NCBI RefSeq assembly: GCF_040939455.1
Contig: NC_134119.1
Location: 17,286,501-17,350,500 of the forward strand
Reading direction: 5' to 3'
DNA from: Microcebus murinus
Lineage: Eukaryota > Chordata > Mammalia > Primates > Cheirogaleidae
DNA: 64,000 nt
Each line of letters opens with the position of its first letter. Within the stretch, counting starts at the first letter, position 1. Positions 22,534-34,699 of this stretch are shown one piece after another. Both the position numbers and the translations under genes were made by a program. Below the pieces are notes generated by a model. The model did no database searches. It was not told where the DNA came from and saw nothing but the letters and a program-made list of their open reading frames with translations.

Positions 22534-22998
22534 CATTCTTTTGTTTTTATTCTTTTTATTTCATCATATTATGGGGGTACAAATATTGTTAAGGTTACAT
22601 AGATTGCCCTTGCCACCCGCCCCCCCTCCCCCCATCCCCACCCCCGCCGAGTCAGAGCTTCAAGTGTGTCCATCCTCCAGGTGGTGTGCATCACACTCAT
22701 TATGTAAGTATACACCCATCCCCTCCTCCCCCCTCCCACCTGCCCACCACCTGATAAAAGTTGGGTTTTTTTTGACATTTTGGTTACATTTTATATCTTT
22801 GCGTCTCCCTAAGAAGGATTAGAGGTATGCCCTTCCCCTCCACAATGCTCACCATATCCCTGAGTTGTGGGTCTACCCAACCCCCCGAATCTGTGGTGGA
22901 CACGACCACCATTTGAGCACCACAGTTTTAATCAGTCAGTACCAATTTGATGGGGAGTACATGTGGAGCCCATTTTCCTGAACTTGTGTCACCTCACT
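22534..22998 (-). mobile_element. Lemur-type LINE-1 3' end, 5'-truncated
   Basis: Same lineage as 1187-1904: T-rich tail, ATTATGGGGGTACAAATATTG, AGTCAGAGCTTCAAGTGTGT, CCATCCTCCAGGTGGTGTGC, then a C-rich interior (CCCCCCTCCCCCCATCCCCA) and a longer 3'UTR (about 400 bases) than the first copy. The C-rich tract reads as a G-run on the L1 sense strand, a typical L1 3'UTR polypurine feature able to form a G-quadruplex. The 5' truncation falls within the last codons of ORF2. Confidence 0.88.
22936..22998 (-). pseudogene. L1 ORF2 C-terminal remnant
   Basis: The last 20 or so codons read on the minus strand to LHMYSPSNWY and a TGA stop at 22936-22938. The terminal nine residues equal those of the 1.4-kb copy (HMYSPSNWY), whereas the stop codon there is TAA. 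This is only the extreme tail of ORF2, with no enzymatic domain. Confidence 0.8.
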
Positions 22999-25333
22999 TT
23001 GGATATCATAATATCTCAAGGCACAGATGTCCATTTTCTCTAAATGTAGATCATTCCTCTACTAATGGCTACTTAAGCTATTATCAGTTATTCCAGCAAA
23101 TAAAATTGCAATACATACCATTTATACATATAGTTTTATGTACTAATATTTTCTCATTTTTAATTCTCAAAGACAGGGCCTGAAAATTAGATTGCTGAAG
23201 CCAGGGATGGTGGCATGTCTATCTATAACTTTTTAGTGTAAAATTGCTCACATTCTTTTTGGAATAAACCAAGTTAAACAAGATAATGTTGAATTTTTTA
23301 AAAAGCAAGCTACATGTTTGTTATAATAGGTTTTACTAAGAAGTGAATTTGTCTCTATTTATATATTCAAATAAAATGAATTTCTTTTATCACTTCAAAA
23401 AATAATGCTTGAGGATGTTCCATTTCCAAATCTCTTTCCATGTAGAGGCGATCATGAAAATAGCAGATGTCTCAAAATTATGGCTATTGGTTTTATATCC
23501 CAAATCCCAAGACATTAAAAAATGGGTCTTTCTGCCAAAACATCTATCTAATCATTAGGCCTTTTGCTCATCCAGAGGCATAGGTTCTACTCAGGATGTC
23601 CAGATGGCAGTAGAGTAACGTGTTTCTTGTTAAATCAGTGAATTGTTGATTATTGCTAAGGACTGTTAAAGTTAAAAAATAAAAAAGATTTTGCCTCACA
23701 CTCTGGTTTATTTACTTCTCTGACTTAAACTGGGAATTCTCATTAGAATATTTTCTTGGTATGTTTCTCGTACCAATCGTTTCAGTTTTTTAAACTGACT
23801 GCAAAGTTCATTCTTTATACATGACATGCAGAGTGCAGTTAAAACTGTAATTGAGAGGAGACAGCACTAGAGATTAGGCTTCAAAGCATATTTTTCTACT
23901 ACATAATAGTTTTGGACTTGTCATTTTTAAGTAACCCACATGAAATATTTTATGTGTTCAACATGCTATGGTGTTCCTTCCTTATTAAGACAATGTTTAC
24001 CAGTGGAACAGATGCAAACAAAGATAATATGAATACTCTCAAAATTTATTCTATCCCTCAGCTATTAGAAAAGCAAAAAAGTTTAACCTCACAAATGAAC
24101 CATTAAAACCCCTGTAGAAATCTTGCTCTGTACTGAAAATATAAATACAAAATTTCTACACCCAGCCCCAAAATCGAACATAGGGCTCAGAGCCACTTTG
24201 TTAAAATTCAAAAGTCCATGACAATAAAAAATATCAGCATACTAAAGTGTTTTTCAGCAATTATTTCAAAATATTTACCCAAGCTTACAGCAGTTTCTAT
24301 TCCATAATCATAAGGAAATTTATGATTGAACTATAATTTCTCAAAGGTCAAGACATTTAAAAAGAAAATGGCAGTCTTTTAATCAGATTACAAAAATAAA
24401 AATAAATCTGATAAAATGAATCTAAATAATATCATTACCTCATATTATAAATAATTCCTCATATAATTTATATATAAATTGTAACAATAGATAGAGATGT
24501 TCCTTGGTATGTACATGGTATTAAAAATTCACCATATACCAAGATTCTTTCAAACCAAGGCAAAAGAGCACCAGAACAGAATCTAGCTTGATCTCCTCGG
24601 TGAAAGCTGGTAAAAACATGACAGGCAACCTAGATACCACACTGTAAGACTCCCAGGATCTAGGTGTTAATCTGTCTGAACAATATCTTAATTACTGCAC
24701 ATTAACATAAGGCAATAAAATTTCATTTGAATATGACAGTCCATCTATTAAAGGTACTAGTATATCAAATGAATGAAAATAAATCAAACTTGATTCCATG
24801 GAAATAGTTTCTGAGGTTCCTTATAGGTCAGTAAGGTCAAATTCTAAAGTCTATTAATAAAAGAAGAAATTAGAAGTAAAAAGGCAAATTAAAATTCAAT
24901 ATATTTTATTAGTTTGTCTACTGTTATATAAACCTTAGAAATAAATGACTCTGTGGAATTAATACTAAAATAAATGTTGCACTTCCTAGAAATCAATTTA
25001 TATTGTCCGTAACATAGGATGAGTAACCTATGACCAACTCTGATGCTCATAAGACTACTGGAGCATGTAAAAACACATTGTGCAAGAGTGTTCTCAAGAA
25101 AATCACTTCAAAAAAAGTTCTGTTTGTGATATTCAATCATAGAATGAATTACTATCTAAAATAATAAAGCTGAGTGATACTCATTGACAGAATGAATCAT
25201 GACATGTAAAAATTTCATATTTTCCCCTATTATTATCCTTCTGAATCCCTCAAAGGCTGTACTTCCTGTATCAGGCCCCATAAGTCTTGGACAAGCAGCC
25301 ACAGACCAGTGTCTGCATTTGAGTATTCTACAG
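22999..25333. other. Mostly unassigned AT-rich sequence
   Basis: 23000-23200 may hold another decayed L1 3' piece, but I could not prove it. The remainder has no recognised repeat or gene. Confidence 0.4.
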
Positions 25334-25795
25334 CAGCAGTCCCCAACCTTTTTGGCAACAGTGACTGATTTCATGGAAGACAACTTTTCCATGGATGGAG
25401 GTGGGGTGGTGAGGAAAGGATGATCTTGGGATGATTCAAGCACATTACATTTACTGTGCAGTCAAACCTCTCTGCAAATTCTAATCTGTGTTTGCAGCGG
25501 CTGCCCAACACTAGCATCACTGCCTCAGCTCCACCTCAGATGCTCATAAGGAGCGTGCAACCTAGATCCCTTGCATGCAGTTTTCAGTAGGGTTCACCCT
25601 CCTATGAGAATCTAATGCAGCAGCTGATCTGACAGGAGGTGGAGCTTATGCTAATGCAGTGATGCCAGCCATGGGGAATGGTTGTAAATACAGAGGAAGT
25701 TTTGCCTGCTCGCCTGCCCCTCACCTCCTGCTGTGCGGCTCAGGTTCCTAACAGGTCACAGTACTGGTCCCTATCCAGGGGGTTGGGGACTGCAG
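25334..25795. mobile_element. MER1-like hAT-Charlie element, near full length
   Basis: CAGCAGTCCCCAACCTTTTT at the left and GGTTGGGGACTGCAG at the right are inverted termini. Between them: GGAAGACAACTTTTCCATGG, GGGATGATTCAAGCACATTA, ATGCTCATAAGGAGCGTGCA, CTCCTATGAGAATCTAATGC, TGATCTGACAGGAGGTGGAG and CCTGCTGTGCGGCTCAGGTT. The flanking 8-mers TTCTACAG (25326-25333) and CTCTGGAG (25796-25803) agree at 5 positions, a possible decayed target duplication. No transposase is present. Confidence 0.9.
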
Positions 25796-25840
25796 CTCTG
25801 GAGGTCAGGTTTTTAATTCTATTTTCAACTCCTTTATATT

Positions 25841-25843
<3 letters not shown>

Positions 25844-25891
<48 letters not shown>
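25844..25891. repeat. (TG)n microsatellite
   Basis: About 24 uninterrupted GT/TG units. Long and pure, so probably polymorphic. Confidence 0.97.
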
Positions 25892-25895
<4 letters not shown>

Positions 25896-27224
25896 TAAGT
25901 ATGGCTATCCATTCCCAAGAAACAAAATGTGATTAGCAAAGAATTCTGCCCAGCAGCTGCACCAAACTCACCATGCTTTTAACATATTTAAAATTCTTTT
26001 AACAAACTACTAATAATCCTACTTTGAAAAGTGTGTACAGAGTATTCTTTAAAAATGTAGCAAGGTCTTGTCCTCTCTTGCTCAAAAAACCTTTGGCTAG
26101 TGAAAAAGCACAGGTAAAATGCTAACTATCAAGAACTAAGCAATAGAACTTGAATGCTTAAATATGTAAATATGCATGCTGTTAAAACACTTTCACATTT
26201 AGGAGGTCAAAAACAAAGAGAAATGTGAATAGATAGAGGAAAGAAAAAGCTCCAAATTACAGTTTTAGGTGAAACCCTGAGCCCTGTTTGACACCAGAGA
26301 GACAGCAGGTGGAAATGGTAGCAGCTATTACTATCTCCATTTAATGACACAAGGAAAACCTCTCAGAATCTTGGTATTTCCCAAAGGGTATTTACAAATC
26401 ATGCATGATTCATATCATTAGAAATTATTCCAGTCAACTGATAGAATGGAGAATCAATCATAAAAATTTGGAGGTCAGCCCTAAAATAATTTATGAATAT
26501 AACTAAACAAAAAATAGGAATTATGGTTATAGAACATACAAATAGTATAAGCCTTAAACATTTTAGAAATAATAATTTTAAAAAACAGAAAGTAGAGAGA
26601 GGACAAGTAGGAAAGTGTAAATGTGCTGATATTCTATTTTTGCAATCAGAGGTTAAGAGATAATGCTTAAAGCTGATAAATCAAGTAATAGGGTTAAGCA
26701 TATAATCAAGGTGTATAAAATTTCTGGGCAAAGAACAACAAAGATTAGAAGACAAAAATGATGAGAAGTGGTGGTGGAAGGAGCTATGTAGATATACTAG
26801 CTTCATCTTCTTCCATAGTTGACCACTTTAGAGGTTACTTATTATAACAGATAGGATTAAAATGCATAATGTATTAAAATTATCTGATGCTACCTGGTAT
26901 ATTATATAAAATACCGGTAATTATTTCTCTAAATTAAATTTGCATATTTTATTCATTTAAGAAAAAACACTGTTAAATAGAATATTTCATCTGTATCCCT
27001 TAAGAAGAGTAAATTCAAAGAACACAATTTTTATACTTAAGAGGTTCAGAGACAAAGGAGGCAATTATATCTCCACTTGATAAATATTTCTAACAGATAG
27101 TTTATTGCTCCCCAATATAAATACTTAACTTTAACTTTACTTTTAAAGTACCAACTAACTCTTTGAGTAGAGATCTTCTCATTCATATCAATTACTAAGA
27201 AATGCTGATTTAGGAGTTTCAGTT
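25892..27224. other. No gene or clear repeat
   Basis: AT-rich. A 45-50 base phrase at 26370-26420 (TTTCCCAAAGGGTATTTACA...ATGATTCATA) resembles one at 31925-31970, which hints at an unidentified old repeat. Confidence 0.4.
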
Positions 27225-27374
27225 TTGCAAGATGAAAAGGTTGGTTGCCACAACTATGTGAATATACTTAACACTACTGAACTATACACTCAGAAATGGT
27301 TAAGAAGGTAAATTTTATGTTATCTATTTTGTACCCCAATTAGAAATAATTTTAAAAGTAAAAAAAAAAAAGAA
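27225..27374 (+). mobile_element. L1 3'-end fragment
   Basis: GGTTGCCACAACTATGTGAA, TATACTTAACACTACTGAAC, ACACTCAGAAATGGTTAAGA, AGGTAAATTTTATGTTATCT and an A-rich tail at 27345-27374 form the standard final segment of medium-age L1 elements on the + strand. Confidence 0.82.
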
Positions 27375-27764
27375 ATGCTGCTTTAGAACATCTATATAAT
27401 ATTAAAGCTATATGTTCATTAAGAACATTACAAGTATATAGTCATGGAATTAAATTGACTCTGTGTATTTATGAATCTCTGTGTGTGTCTCTGTGTGTGA
27501 CATAAAAGAAGGCTTGAAAAATTATCATATCACCTTAAGTTCTATGATTGTTGAATCATTGACTTTGTCTATATGCTATGAATACATACCATACACTCCT
27601 AGTCAACATACACACAAACTTCAATACTTAATATTAATACAACTTTGTATTTTGAGGGTGAAAAGACAGAGGCAGCTCTTTCAGGAATTATACTTAGCCC
27701 AGACATAAATATGCCACAATTAAAAACCTATAGATACTATAGGATTTAAAGAATTTAAGAAAAC
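27375..27764. other. No gene or clear repeat
   Basis: Includes a short TGTGTGTCTCTGTGTGTGA tract at 27480. Nothing else recognised. Confidence 0.45.
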
Positions 27765-28165
27765 TGGGGTTGCCCTCTCTTTTGTTGCTTGTAGTTTGTA
27801 TGGAGGAACTGAAACATAATATTTTATTTTGCTTCATGTATTTTGAGGCTCTGTTGTTGGTTGGGCACGCATTTATAATAATTATGCTTTCCTAATGGGT
27901 TGATATTTTTATAATTATATATTATCTCTATCTCTAATAATTTTTCTTTCCTCTGCAGTTTATTTTGTCTAATACTAATATAAAAACAACTGTCTTTTAA
28001 AATTAATGTTTGTATGGTATATCTTTTCCCATCCTTTTACTTTCAACCTACCTGTGTTGTATTTGAAGTGAATTTCTTACAGACAGCATACTACTGGATC
28101 ATGTTTTTTATCTACTATGTCAAAATCTGTCTTTTAATTGGTATATTTAGACCATTTACATTTTT
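27765..28165 (-). mobile_element. Ancient L1 ORF2 endonuclease region
   Basis: The minus strand contains the EN-domain text: ATTTATAATAATTATGCTTT and AGTTTATTTTGTCTAATACT read in reverse as the ILIxDKIDF and INIYAPN stretches, while GACAGCATACTACTGGATCA corresponds to the YMLS/CCLQET segment. The upstream part of the same element continues at 29613, after a nested insertion. Confidence 0.72.
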
Positions 28166-29612
28166 AGCTGATTTACTGGTTCACATACCAGACTCATTAA
28201 ATATATACAATTTAATGGTTTTTATATATTCACAATCTCTTTCAACCATTGCCACAATCAATTTTTGAACATTTTCATCATCCCACAAAGATTAGTATTC
28301 ATTCCTCATTTTTCCCAACAATCAGAAATCTGCTTACTGACTCTACAGATTTGCCCATTCTGGACATTTCATGTAAATGGAATTGTACAATATGTCATCT
28401 TTTATGACTAGCTTTTTTTTCACTCAGCAAAAGTTTTCCAAAGTGTCATAGCATGTATCAATACTTTGCTCCTTTTTAAACATGAACAATTTACCATTTG
28501 GTGAATATATTTTGTTTATACATTCATAAGATAAAGGACATTTGAGTCATTTCCATTTGGGAACTATTATGAACTGCTATGAACATTCATGTACAAGTCT
28601 TTGTATAAACATATATTTTTTAATCTTTTGGGTATATACCTAAGAGTAGGATTGCTGGGTCAGATAAGAATTCTATATTTAACCATTTGATGAACTGCAT
28701 ACCATTTTCCATAGTGACTGCACCATCTTACATTCCCACCAGCAATGTATGAGAGTTTCACTTCTCCTACTCAACACTTATCTGTCTTTTTGATAATCTC
28801 TCTCCCAGTAGGTGAAAGTGGTATCTCACAGTGGTTTTGAATGACATTTCCCTGATGATTAATGATGTTCAGCATCTTTTAATATGCTTATTAGCCATTT
28901 GAATAACTTCTCTGGAGAAATATATATTCAGATTCCTTGCCCATTCCAAAATTATTCGATTTGTCTTTTGATTATTGAGCTATAAGAATGTTTTTAGCAT
29001 ATTTTGGATATAAGTACCTTATCAGATATATGATTTGCAAATATTTTCTCTCATTCTGTGAGTTGTATTTCATTTTCTTTACAGTGTGATTTGAAGCATA
29101 AAAGTTTTCAATTTTGATGAAGTCCAGTATATCTTTCTTTCTTTTGTTGCTTGTGCTTTTGGTATCATATCTAAGAATTCATTGCCTAGCACAGGTCATG
29201 AATTTTACACCTAAGATTTCTTCTAAAAGTTTTATAGTTTTAGCTCTTCCATTTAGATATATGATCCACTTGGGGTTAATTTTTGTGTATGTTGTAAGAA
29301 AGGGATCTAATTTCATTCTTTTGTACGTGGATATTAGTTGTCATAGCACAATTTTTTAAAAATACTACTCCTTCTCCATTGAATTGTCTTGGCACTCTTG
29401 TTGCAAATCAGTTGGCCATCAATAATGTAATGGTTTATTTCTGGATTCTCAAATCTACTTCATTGATCTGTGTATTTATACTTACGCCAGTCTCATGCCA
29501 TCTTGATTATTGTAACTTTGTAGTAAGCTTTGAAATTGGAAAGTATGAGTACTCAAGCTTTGTTCTTCCTTTTCAAGATTATTTTGACCCTTCTGGGTCC
29601 CTTAAATTTCCA
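28166..29612 (-). mobile_element. L1 3' half nested inside an older L1
   Basis: Minus-strand 3'UTR and ORF2 C-terminal half: CCATTGCCACAATCAATTTT, ATTTGCCCATTCTGGACATT, AACTGCTATGAACATTCATG, GGTATATACCTAAGAGTAGG, TTACATTCCCACCAGCAATG, CCTTATCAGATATATGATTT, AGTCCAGTATATCTTTCTTT and TCTGTGTATTTATACTTACG are in the right order for an L1M element. The flanks GACCATTTACATTT (from 28151) and GACCATTTAAATTT (from 29617) look like its target duplication. Multiple stops; no coding capacity. Confidence 0.85.
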
Positions 29613-29880
29613 TTGACCATTTAAATTTAAAGTAACTTTTTGATATATTAGGTCTTAAATCTGTCATTTTACAATTTGTTTTCTGTTTATTTCCTCTGTT
29701 TCTCTTTTCTTACTTTTCTTTTGGTTATTTGATCATTTTAAAAGTTTCTATCTTGATTTATGGTAAGTTTTTTTTATTATTATATATTGCTGCTGTGTAT
29801 AGTTTTTAGTGGTTGGTCTAGATAATACAATATACTTGTGTAACTTATCAAGTCTAATAGTATCAGCATATGGAAGTGAA
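29613..29880 (-). mobile_element. Ancient L1 ORF2 start region (outer element)
   Basis: In reverse complement TCTAGACCAACCACTAAAAA, GATCAAATAACCAAAAG and ACAGATTTAAGACCTAATAT are the stretch just before the ORF2 endonuclease domain. It therefore rejoins 27765-28165, with the 28166-29612 element in between. Confidence 0.68.
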
Positions 29881-30884
29881 GGGATCAATTTCCTGCTTAG
29901 CAGCACTGAAACCATGAAGGGGGTAAGGTTTGGCAGAGACTACTGAAAAGTTTTCTGTTATTAGGCCACCCTTTTCCTGGTTCTTTGGCTAAAGGAAACG
30001 GGATTTTCTTAGAAATTTTTCACCTATGCCTTTTGACAGTTCTGAGTTGGAGGCTTCTATAACATTCAGTTCAGGATATATGAGAGATAATAAGAAAATT
30101 CAAGAAACTCACCGCTGTGTAGTTCTTCAAGTCCCAAGGTTCCCTAGAAGCTCACCTTCTTCTTTTTATCTTTCAGAAGCTTCCTATGTTTGCAGTGTTA
30201 TACCTAGGGATTTTTAGTGTAAGGAAGAGGACCTGGGAGTAATGAGGCTACTCCATTTTGGTAGAACTGAAAGTAAAATTTCATTTTAGTATTTTTAAAA
30301 AATGCCCATTTGTGTCCTTTGAATTTCACTGCTACACTGTGATGTTTCTGCAAATAATTTCTTCGAAGGGTTGAATTATTCCTTTTGTTGTTTATATGCA
30401 AACACACATTCATTTATATTTATCTACAAGTAATTGTAAACATTTGAAAATAATTATATGGTTAAGTCACTTCAATTAGTTAAAAAAAAATTGGACGAGA
30501 ACACAACAGAATATTTCAAGCAACAGCTGAGTAGAAGATTTTAATCTCATTACAACTGATGTCAGCATTCTACCTGAGGCAAAACTAATTGCAGCAGCTT
30601 CCACCCACAGCCCCAACTCACAACGTGCTCACACTGGATAAGCATGCAAGAGAAATGTACAAATAAAGAGGATATGGAGCACACAGAGTTCCTATTTGGG
30701 CCTTAGAAGTTATGTAGTAAGCTGGAGCACAATGTAGTCAGAGGCCTGTGGACATAACAGAAAGTGTCCCTGTCCTTTCCCAGTCCTGTCCATGCTGTCA
30801 ACATCTGTGATGGAATGTTGGCTAGAAGTTCTCCTTTGTGGGAACAAGAGGCATATGGAATTTTTCAGGTGGGAGGAACCTAAT
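29881..30884. other. No gene or clear repeat
   Basis: Unique-looking. The 30540-30880 part is less AT-rich than its flanks. No exon could be supported. Confidence 0.45.
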
Positions 30885-31050
30885 TTAGAGTCTCAGTTCC
30901 ACTTTGGGTAAGTTACTTAACATCTCAGAACCTCAGTTTCCCTGTCTTTAAAATATGGGTCCCTAAGGTCCCTAAAGCTTTTAACTCTCCTAAAGGATTA
31001 AATGAAAGTATATAAAGTACTGCTCATAGCTGCTGGCTCATAAAGTGTCA
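30885..31050 (+). mobile_element. MIR
   Basis: GAGTCTCAGTTCCACTTTGG, GTAAGTTACTTAACATCTCA, GAACCTCAGTTTCCCTGTCT, TTAAAATATGGG and GGATTAAATGAAAGTATATA are the MIR core and 3' section in order. The tRNA-like head is missing. Confidence 0.85.
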
Positions 31051-32432
31051 AATTCCCTGATTTTGTACTGACCAAACATTAGAGCTAGAAGAGCTCACAT
31101 ACCTCAGGAGTATCAGGATTGGTTTAAATTACAACTCCCTGAAATTCTAATTTAAGAAGTAGAGTCCTAGTCTACATTTTTCTAATAAAGGATCTGTCCC
31201 AAAATAATTAAGACAAACAAAAAAATAAACCTTTGCCTCAAAACACACACAGGTATTTAATTTGAATAAATATAAAAATTCTAACACTCCTGCTAAATCT
31301 TTCACTACAAGTTATCAGATTTCAAACATACTTTTTCTAAAAATATATTCAAGGATAAATCTTAAGAACTTTTATTTTAATTATGTACTTTTTTTTTTAT
31401 TCCTGAGAGCTGTTTGAGGATTAAAAGGAATTTTAAAGTAATGTGTAGAAAGAGTAAAGATTCTCCCACACATATCCCTTACAGATAAGTAACAGGATCC
31501 CAATAATTAAATACCTACTAACCCCTCCCTTTCTGCTAGTGCTCTCTGTAAGCTGAAGGGTAGTTTGAGGTTAAGTGGAGTTTCCGAAGATCAAACTACT
31601 CCCATAAGTTCTACTTCTTTGGTCTATAAGGCCACAGAAGCACTTGAAATGATGTGTCCAGTTTATCCAATTTGTTCTCTGAAAGAATAAGTCAGATTCT
31701 TCAGGTTGGGATTCTGGCTTCCCATAGATGGGTTGCACTAACATAGCAAATCACTTGGCTGCCTCAGCTTCAGCCTCCCAGCTAAGTGGTGACAGCAGCA
31801 CAGCATCCCACATTCCACAGCATTTTCTCATCTGGTATGACCACACCCTTCAGAGTCAAGGGAAATGTCAGCACCCATGACTGACCTCATTTAAGGACAA
31901 AGAAATGAAAGTTAGAATACTGGTGTTTCCCAAAGAGGGAGCTACAAATTGTGAGTGATTCATAGGCAACCTCTGAGACAGGAGAAACACCAGCTCTGAG
32001 GGTTGAAGAGAAAAGCTGGCAAAGCATAGGGACATGGGAAAAATATTAGAATATCAAAATAATAGCAGCTAGCAGATATTAAACTGACAAATGAAGGGAT
32101 TAAGAATGAGCAAAATAGCTGTACAAGACCTGGGGAAATGACACATTTGAGAAAGTTGAGTTCTATGGAAAGCTAACTCATGGTATCATTGAGGGCCAAA
32201 GATTTCAACATTGGATAGTTACTTAAACTCTGTGATAGATGGAAAAACTATGCTTCAGAATTTTAAAATGTCTTAGACAATGGAAGAATTAAGGTTAGAA
32301 GGAAAGTTTTCCAATTTCTTATTTCAAATCAGACTAGGTCCTGACCTCATGTAATGCCAACATTGATGAACATTATCCAACTGCCCATGGCCTAGGGCTC
32401 TAAATTTTGTTTCAGTGGCTTTGGAGTAGGCA
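31051..32432. other. No gene or clear repeat
   Basis: Unique-looking sequence. 31925-31970 shares a phrase with 26370-26420 (see findings). Confidence 0.45.
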
Positions 32433-33562
32433 CAGTCATGTGCTGCATAACAATGTTTTGGTGAATGATGGACTGCATACACAATAGTGTTCCCTTAACA
32501 TTACAATGAAGCTGAAAAACTCCTATTGTCCAGTGATGCTGTAGTCATCATAACATCACAGAGCAATGATTTATGTGTTTGTGGTACTGCTGGTATAAAC
32601 AAACCGACTGCACTGCCAGCCATATGAAAGTATAGCACATACAATAACGATGATAAACAATAATGTTACTGGCTTATGGATTTATTATACCGTAATTTTT
32701 GTCATCATTTTAGAGTATACTCCTACTTATAAAAAAAAAAACAGTTGACTATAAAACAGCCTTAGGCAGGTCCTTCATAGATATTCTAGAAGAAAGCATT
32801 ATTATCATAAGAGATGACAGTTCCATAGGTGTAATTACTCCTAAAGACCTTCTAGTGGAACAAGATGTAGAGGTGGAAAACAGTGATATTGATGATCTTG
32901 ACCATGTTGGCCTAGGCTAATGTGTGTTTTTGTCTTAGATTTTAATGAAAAGTTTAAAAAGTAAAAAATAAATAAATAAAATTTTAAAATATAAGAAGCT
33001 TATAGAATAAGTCCATAAAGAAAAATATCTTTGGTCAGCTGTATAATGTTTTTGTTTTAAGCTGTGTTATTACAAAGAGTCAAAAAGTTAAAAAAAATTA
33101 AAAGTTTATAATGTGCAAAAGTTATAGTAAACTAAGGTTAATTTGTTATTGAAGAAAAAAAATATTTCTTAACAAATTTAGTGTAGCCTAAATGTATAGT
33201 GTTTATACACTCTAACCGTACTGCACAGTAATGTCCAACCTAGACCTTCCCATTCACTCACCACTTAGTCAGTGATTCACCCAGAGCAACTTCCAGCCCT
33301 GCAAGCTCCTCTTCTATATTTACATATGTTTAGATGCACAAATACTTACTGTTGTTTTATAATAGCCTACACTAGTCAGTACAGTAACATGCTGTAAAGG
33401 TTTGTAGCCTAGGAATAATAAGCCATACCATACAGCCTAGCTGTGTAGCAGGCTATACCATCTAGGTTTGTGTAAGTATACTCTAAGTATTCATACAATG
33501 ACAAAATCACCTAAAAGTACATTTCTCAGAATGTATTCCCATTGTTAAGTGAAGCATGACTA
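32433..33562 (+). mobile_element. Tigger-type DNA transposon (Tc1/mariner), internally deleted
   Basis: Begins CAGTCATGTGCTGCATAACA and ends GTTAAGTGAAGCATGACTA, inverted termini of a Tigger element, with TA next to the right end. Interior blocks match a Tigger: AAGAAAGCATTATTATCATA, GACCTTCTAGTGGAACAAGA, AAAGAGTCAAAAAGTTAAAA, TTAGTGTAGCCTAAATGTAT, TCAGTACAGTAACATGCTGT and TAGGTTTGTGTAAGTATACT. At 1.13 kb it is about half of an autonomous copy; the N-terminal and DDE-core transposase parts are gone. The exact Tigger subfamily is not certain. Confidence 0.88.
32800..32920 (+). pseudogene. Tigger transposase C-terminal tail remnant
   Basis: A short open stretch ends in the acidic tail VENSDIDDLDHVGLG followed by TAA at 32918-32920. 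It lies where the Tigger transposase stop codon is expected, followed by the 3' non-coding A-rich part (AAAAAGTAAAAAATAAATAA). No DNA-binding or catalytic segment remains. Confidence 0.7.
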
Positions 33563-33756
33563 TATTTTTAAAGTCTCCCCACTGATGCTGAAGCCCAACA
33601 GAGCTGGAAATTCTCTTCCTAACAGTACAATGAACATTATCTAGGTGACGGGCACACTTATAACCCTGACTCCAACATAACAAAATTGATACATATAACC
33701 ATAAACATTTGTACACCCATAATATTTTGAAATTTCAAAAAAAGAAAAAAACTTAC
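33563..33756 (+). mobile_element. L1-like 3' end with poly-A
   Basis: ACAATGAACATTATCTAGGT, GACGGGCACACTTATAACCC, TGACTCCAACATAACAAAAT, AAACATTTGTACACCCATAA and TTGAAATTTC plus an A-run resemble the last 100-150 bases of an L1 3'UTR. It directly abuts the right end of the Tigger. The lineage is unsure. Confidence 0.6.
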
Positions 33757-34699
33757 TGTGTTAGAAATTATGAGGTATAAAGACATCTGCTCTTAGCTTG
33801 TGTTCTACATCTGATTCAATTACAAAAGAAGAAAAATATTTTCATGACATTCATGCATTGCAGTGAAAGCAAGACTATCTTTTCAACCATACATAATTTA
33901 ATATCATTATTTAAATCAATATTTGAAAACTAATAAAGAGATTATTGAATCACAAGTTGATTTAATTTACACTATACAACTATGCACTGCATTAAGGAAC
34001 CATTCCAGTACGTTATTCTATCAGAGTCCTAGGACAATCTAATCTTAATTTTCATGTTTCCCAAAACAATCTACATGATGAAACTGCACAGAGAGAAAAG
34101 CTGACATTCAACTGCTTGTATGGAGACCTTATATCACATTCAAAGTTACTCATTCAAAGTTGGTAACAGTGACAGTGGTTGAAAAGAAAAATCTTATTTT
34201 CCCTCTCCAATTTGAATATCTCCTGTATAAAAAGATAGGGTGACAGTAAATAGGAGCAGTTCAAAAATCAGTGTAATTCATTCCTGGTCTTCATTTGGAA
34301 GTAAAATTTATAAGGAAGCATAGCATCATTATTTTTCAAAACAAAACTACTATTACTAATAAAAGAAGAGGGTCTAACTCAACATCTCCAACCTCATCAT
34401 ACTCTGCCTCCTTCCTTCCAATGCCCATGTGTGGCCATTGGGTAATGACTATGATCAGATGATACTTTTCCAGACACTGGGGTTATGGCAATGTGCAACA
34501 AATAGACATAAACCCTGCTTTTGTGAATTAGGAGTCCAAAGTCCTTTTGTACCTTTCTGAAAATGAGAGAGGCCTATCAGGTTATTTAGCATGTTTTGAA
34601 ACTGTCATTCCCTTTAATCTTTAAAGATCTCTTCTGGTGTGACCTGAGGTAGCTGAGATGGCTATAGAAGCATGAGGGGTTTTTTTCTCAGTAGTCCTT
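33757..34699. other. No gene or clear repeat
   Basis: AT-rich unique-looking sequence. Nothing could be supported. Confidence 0.45.

Noticed and set aside
22541..22822. 93-codon Pro-rich frame
   Set aside because: Reading through the C-rich part of an L1 3'UTR, opposite to the element's own strand.
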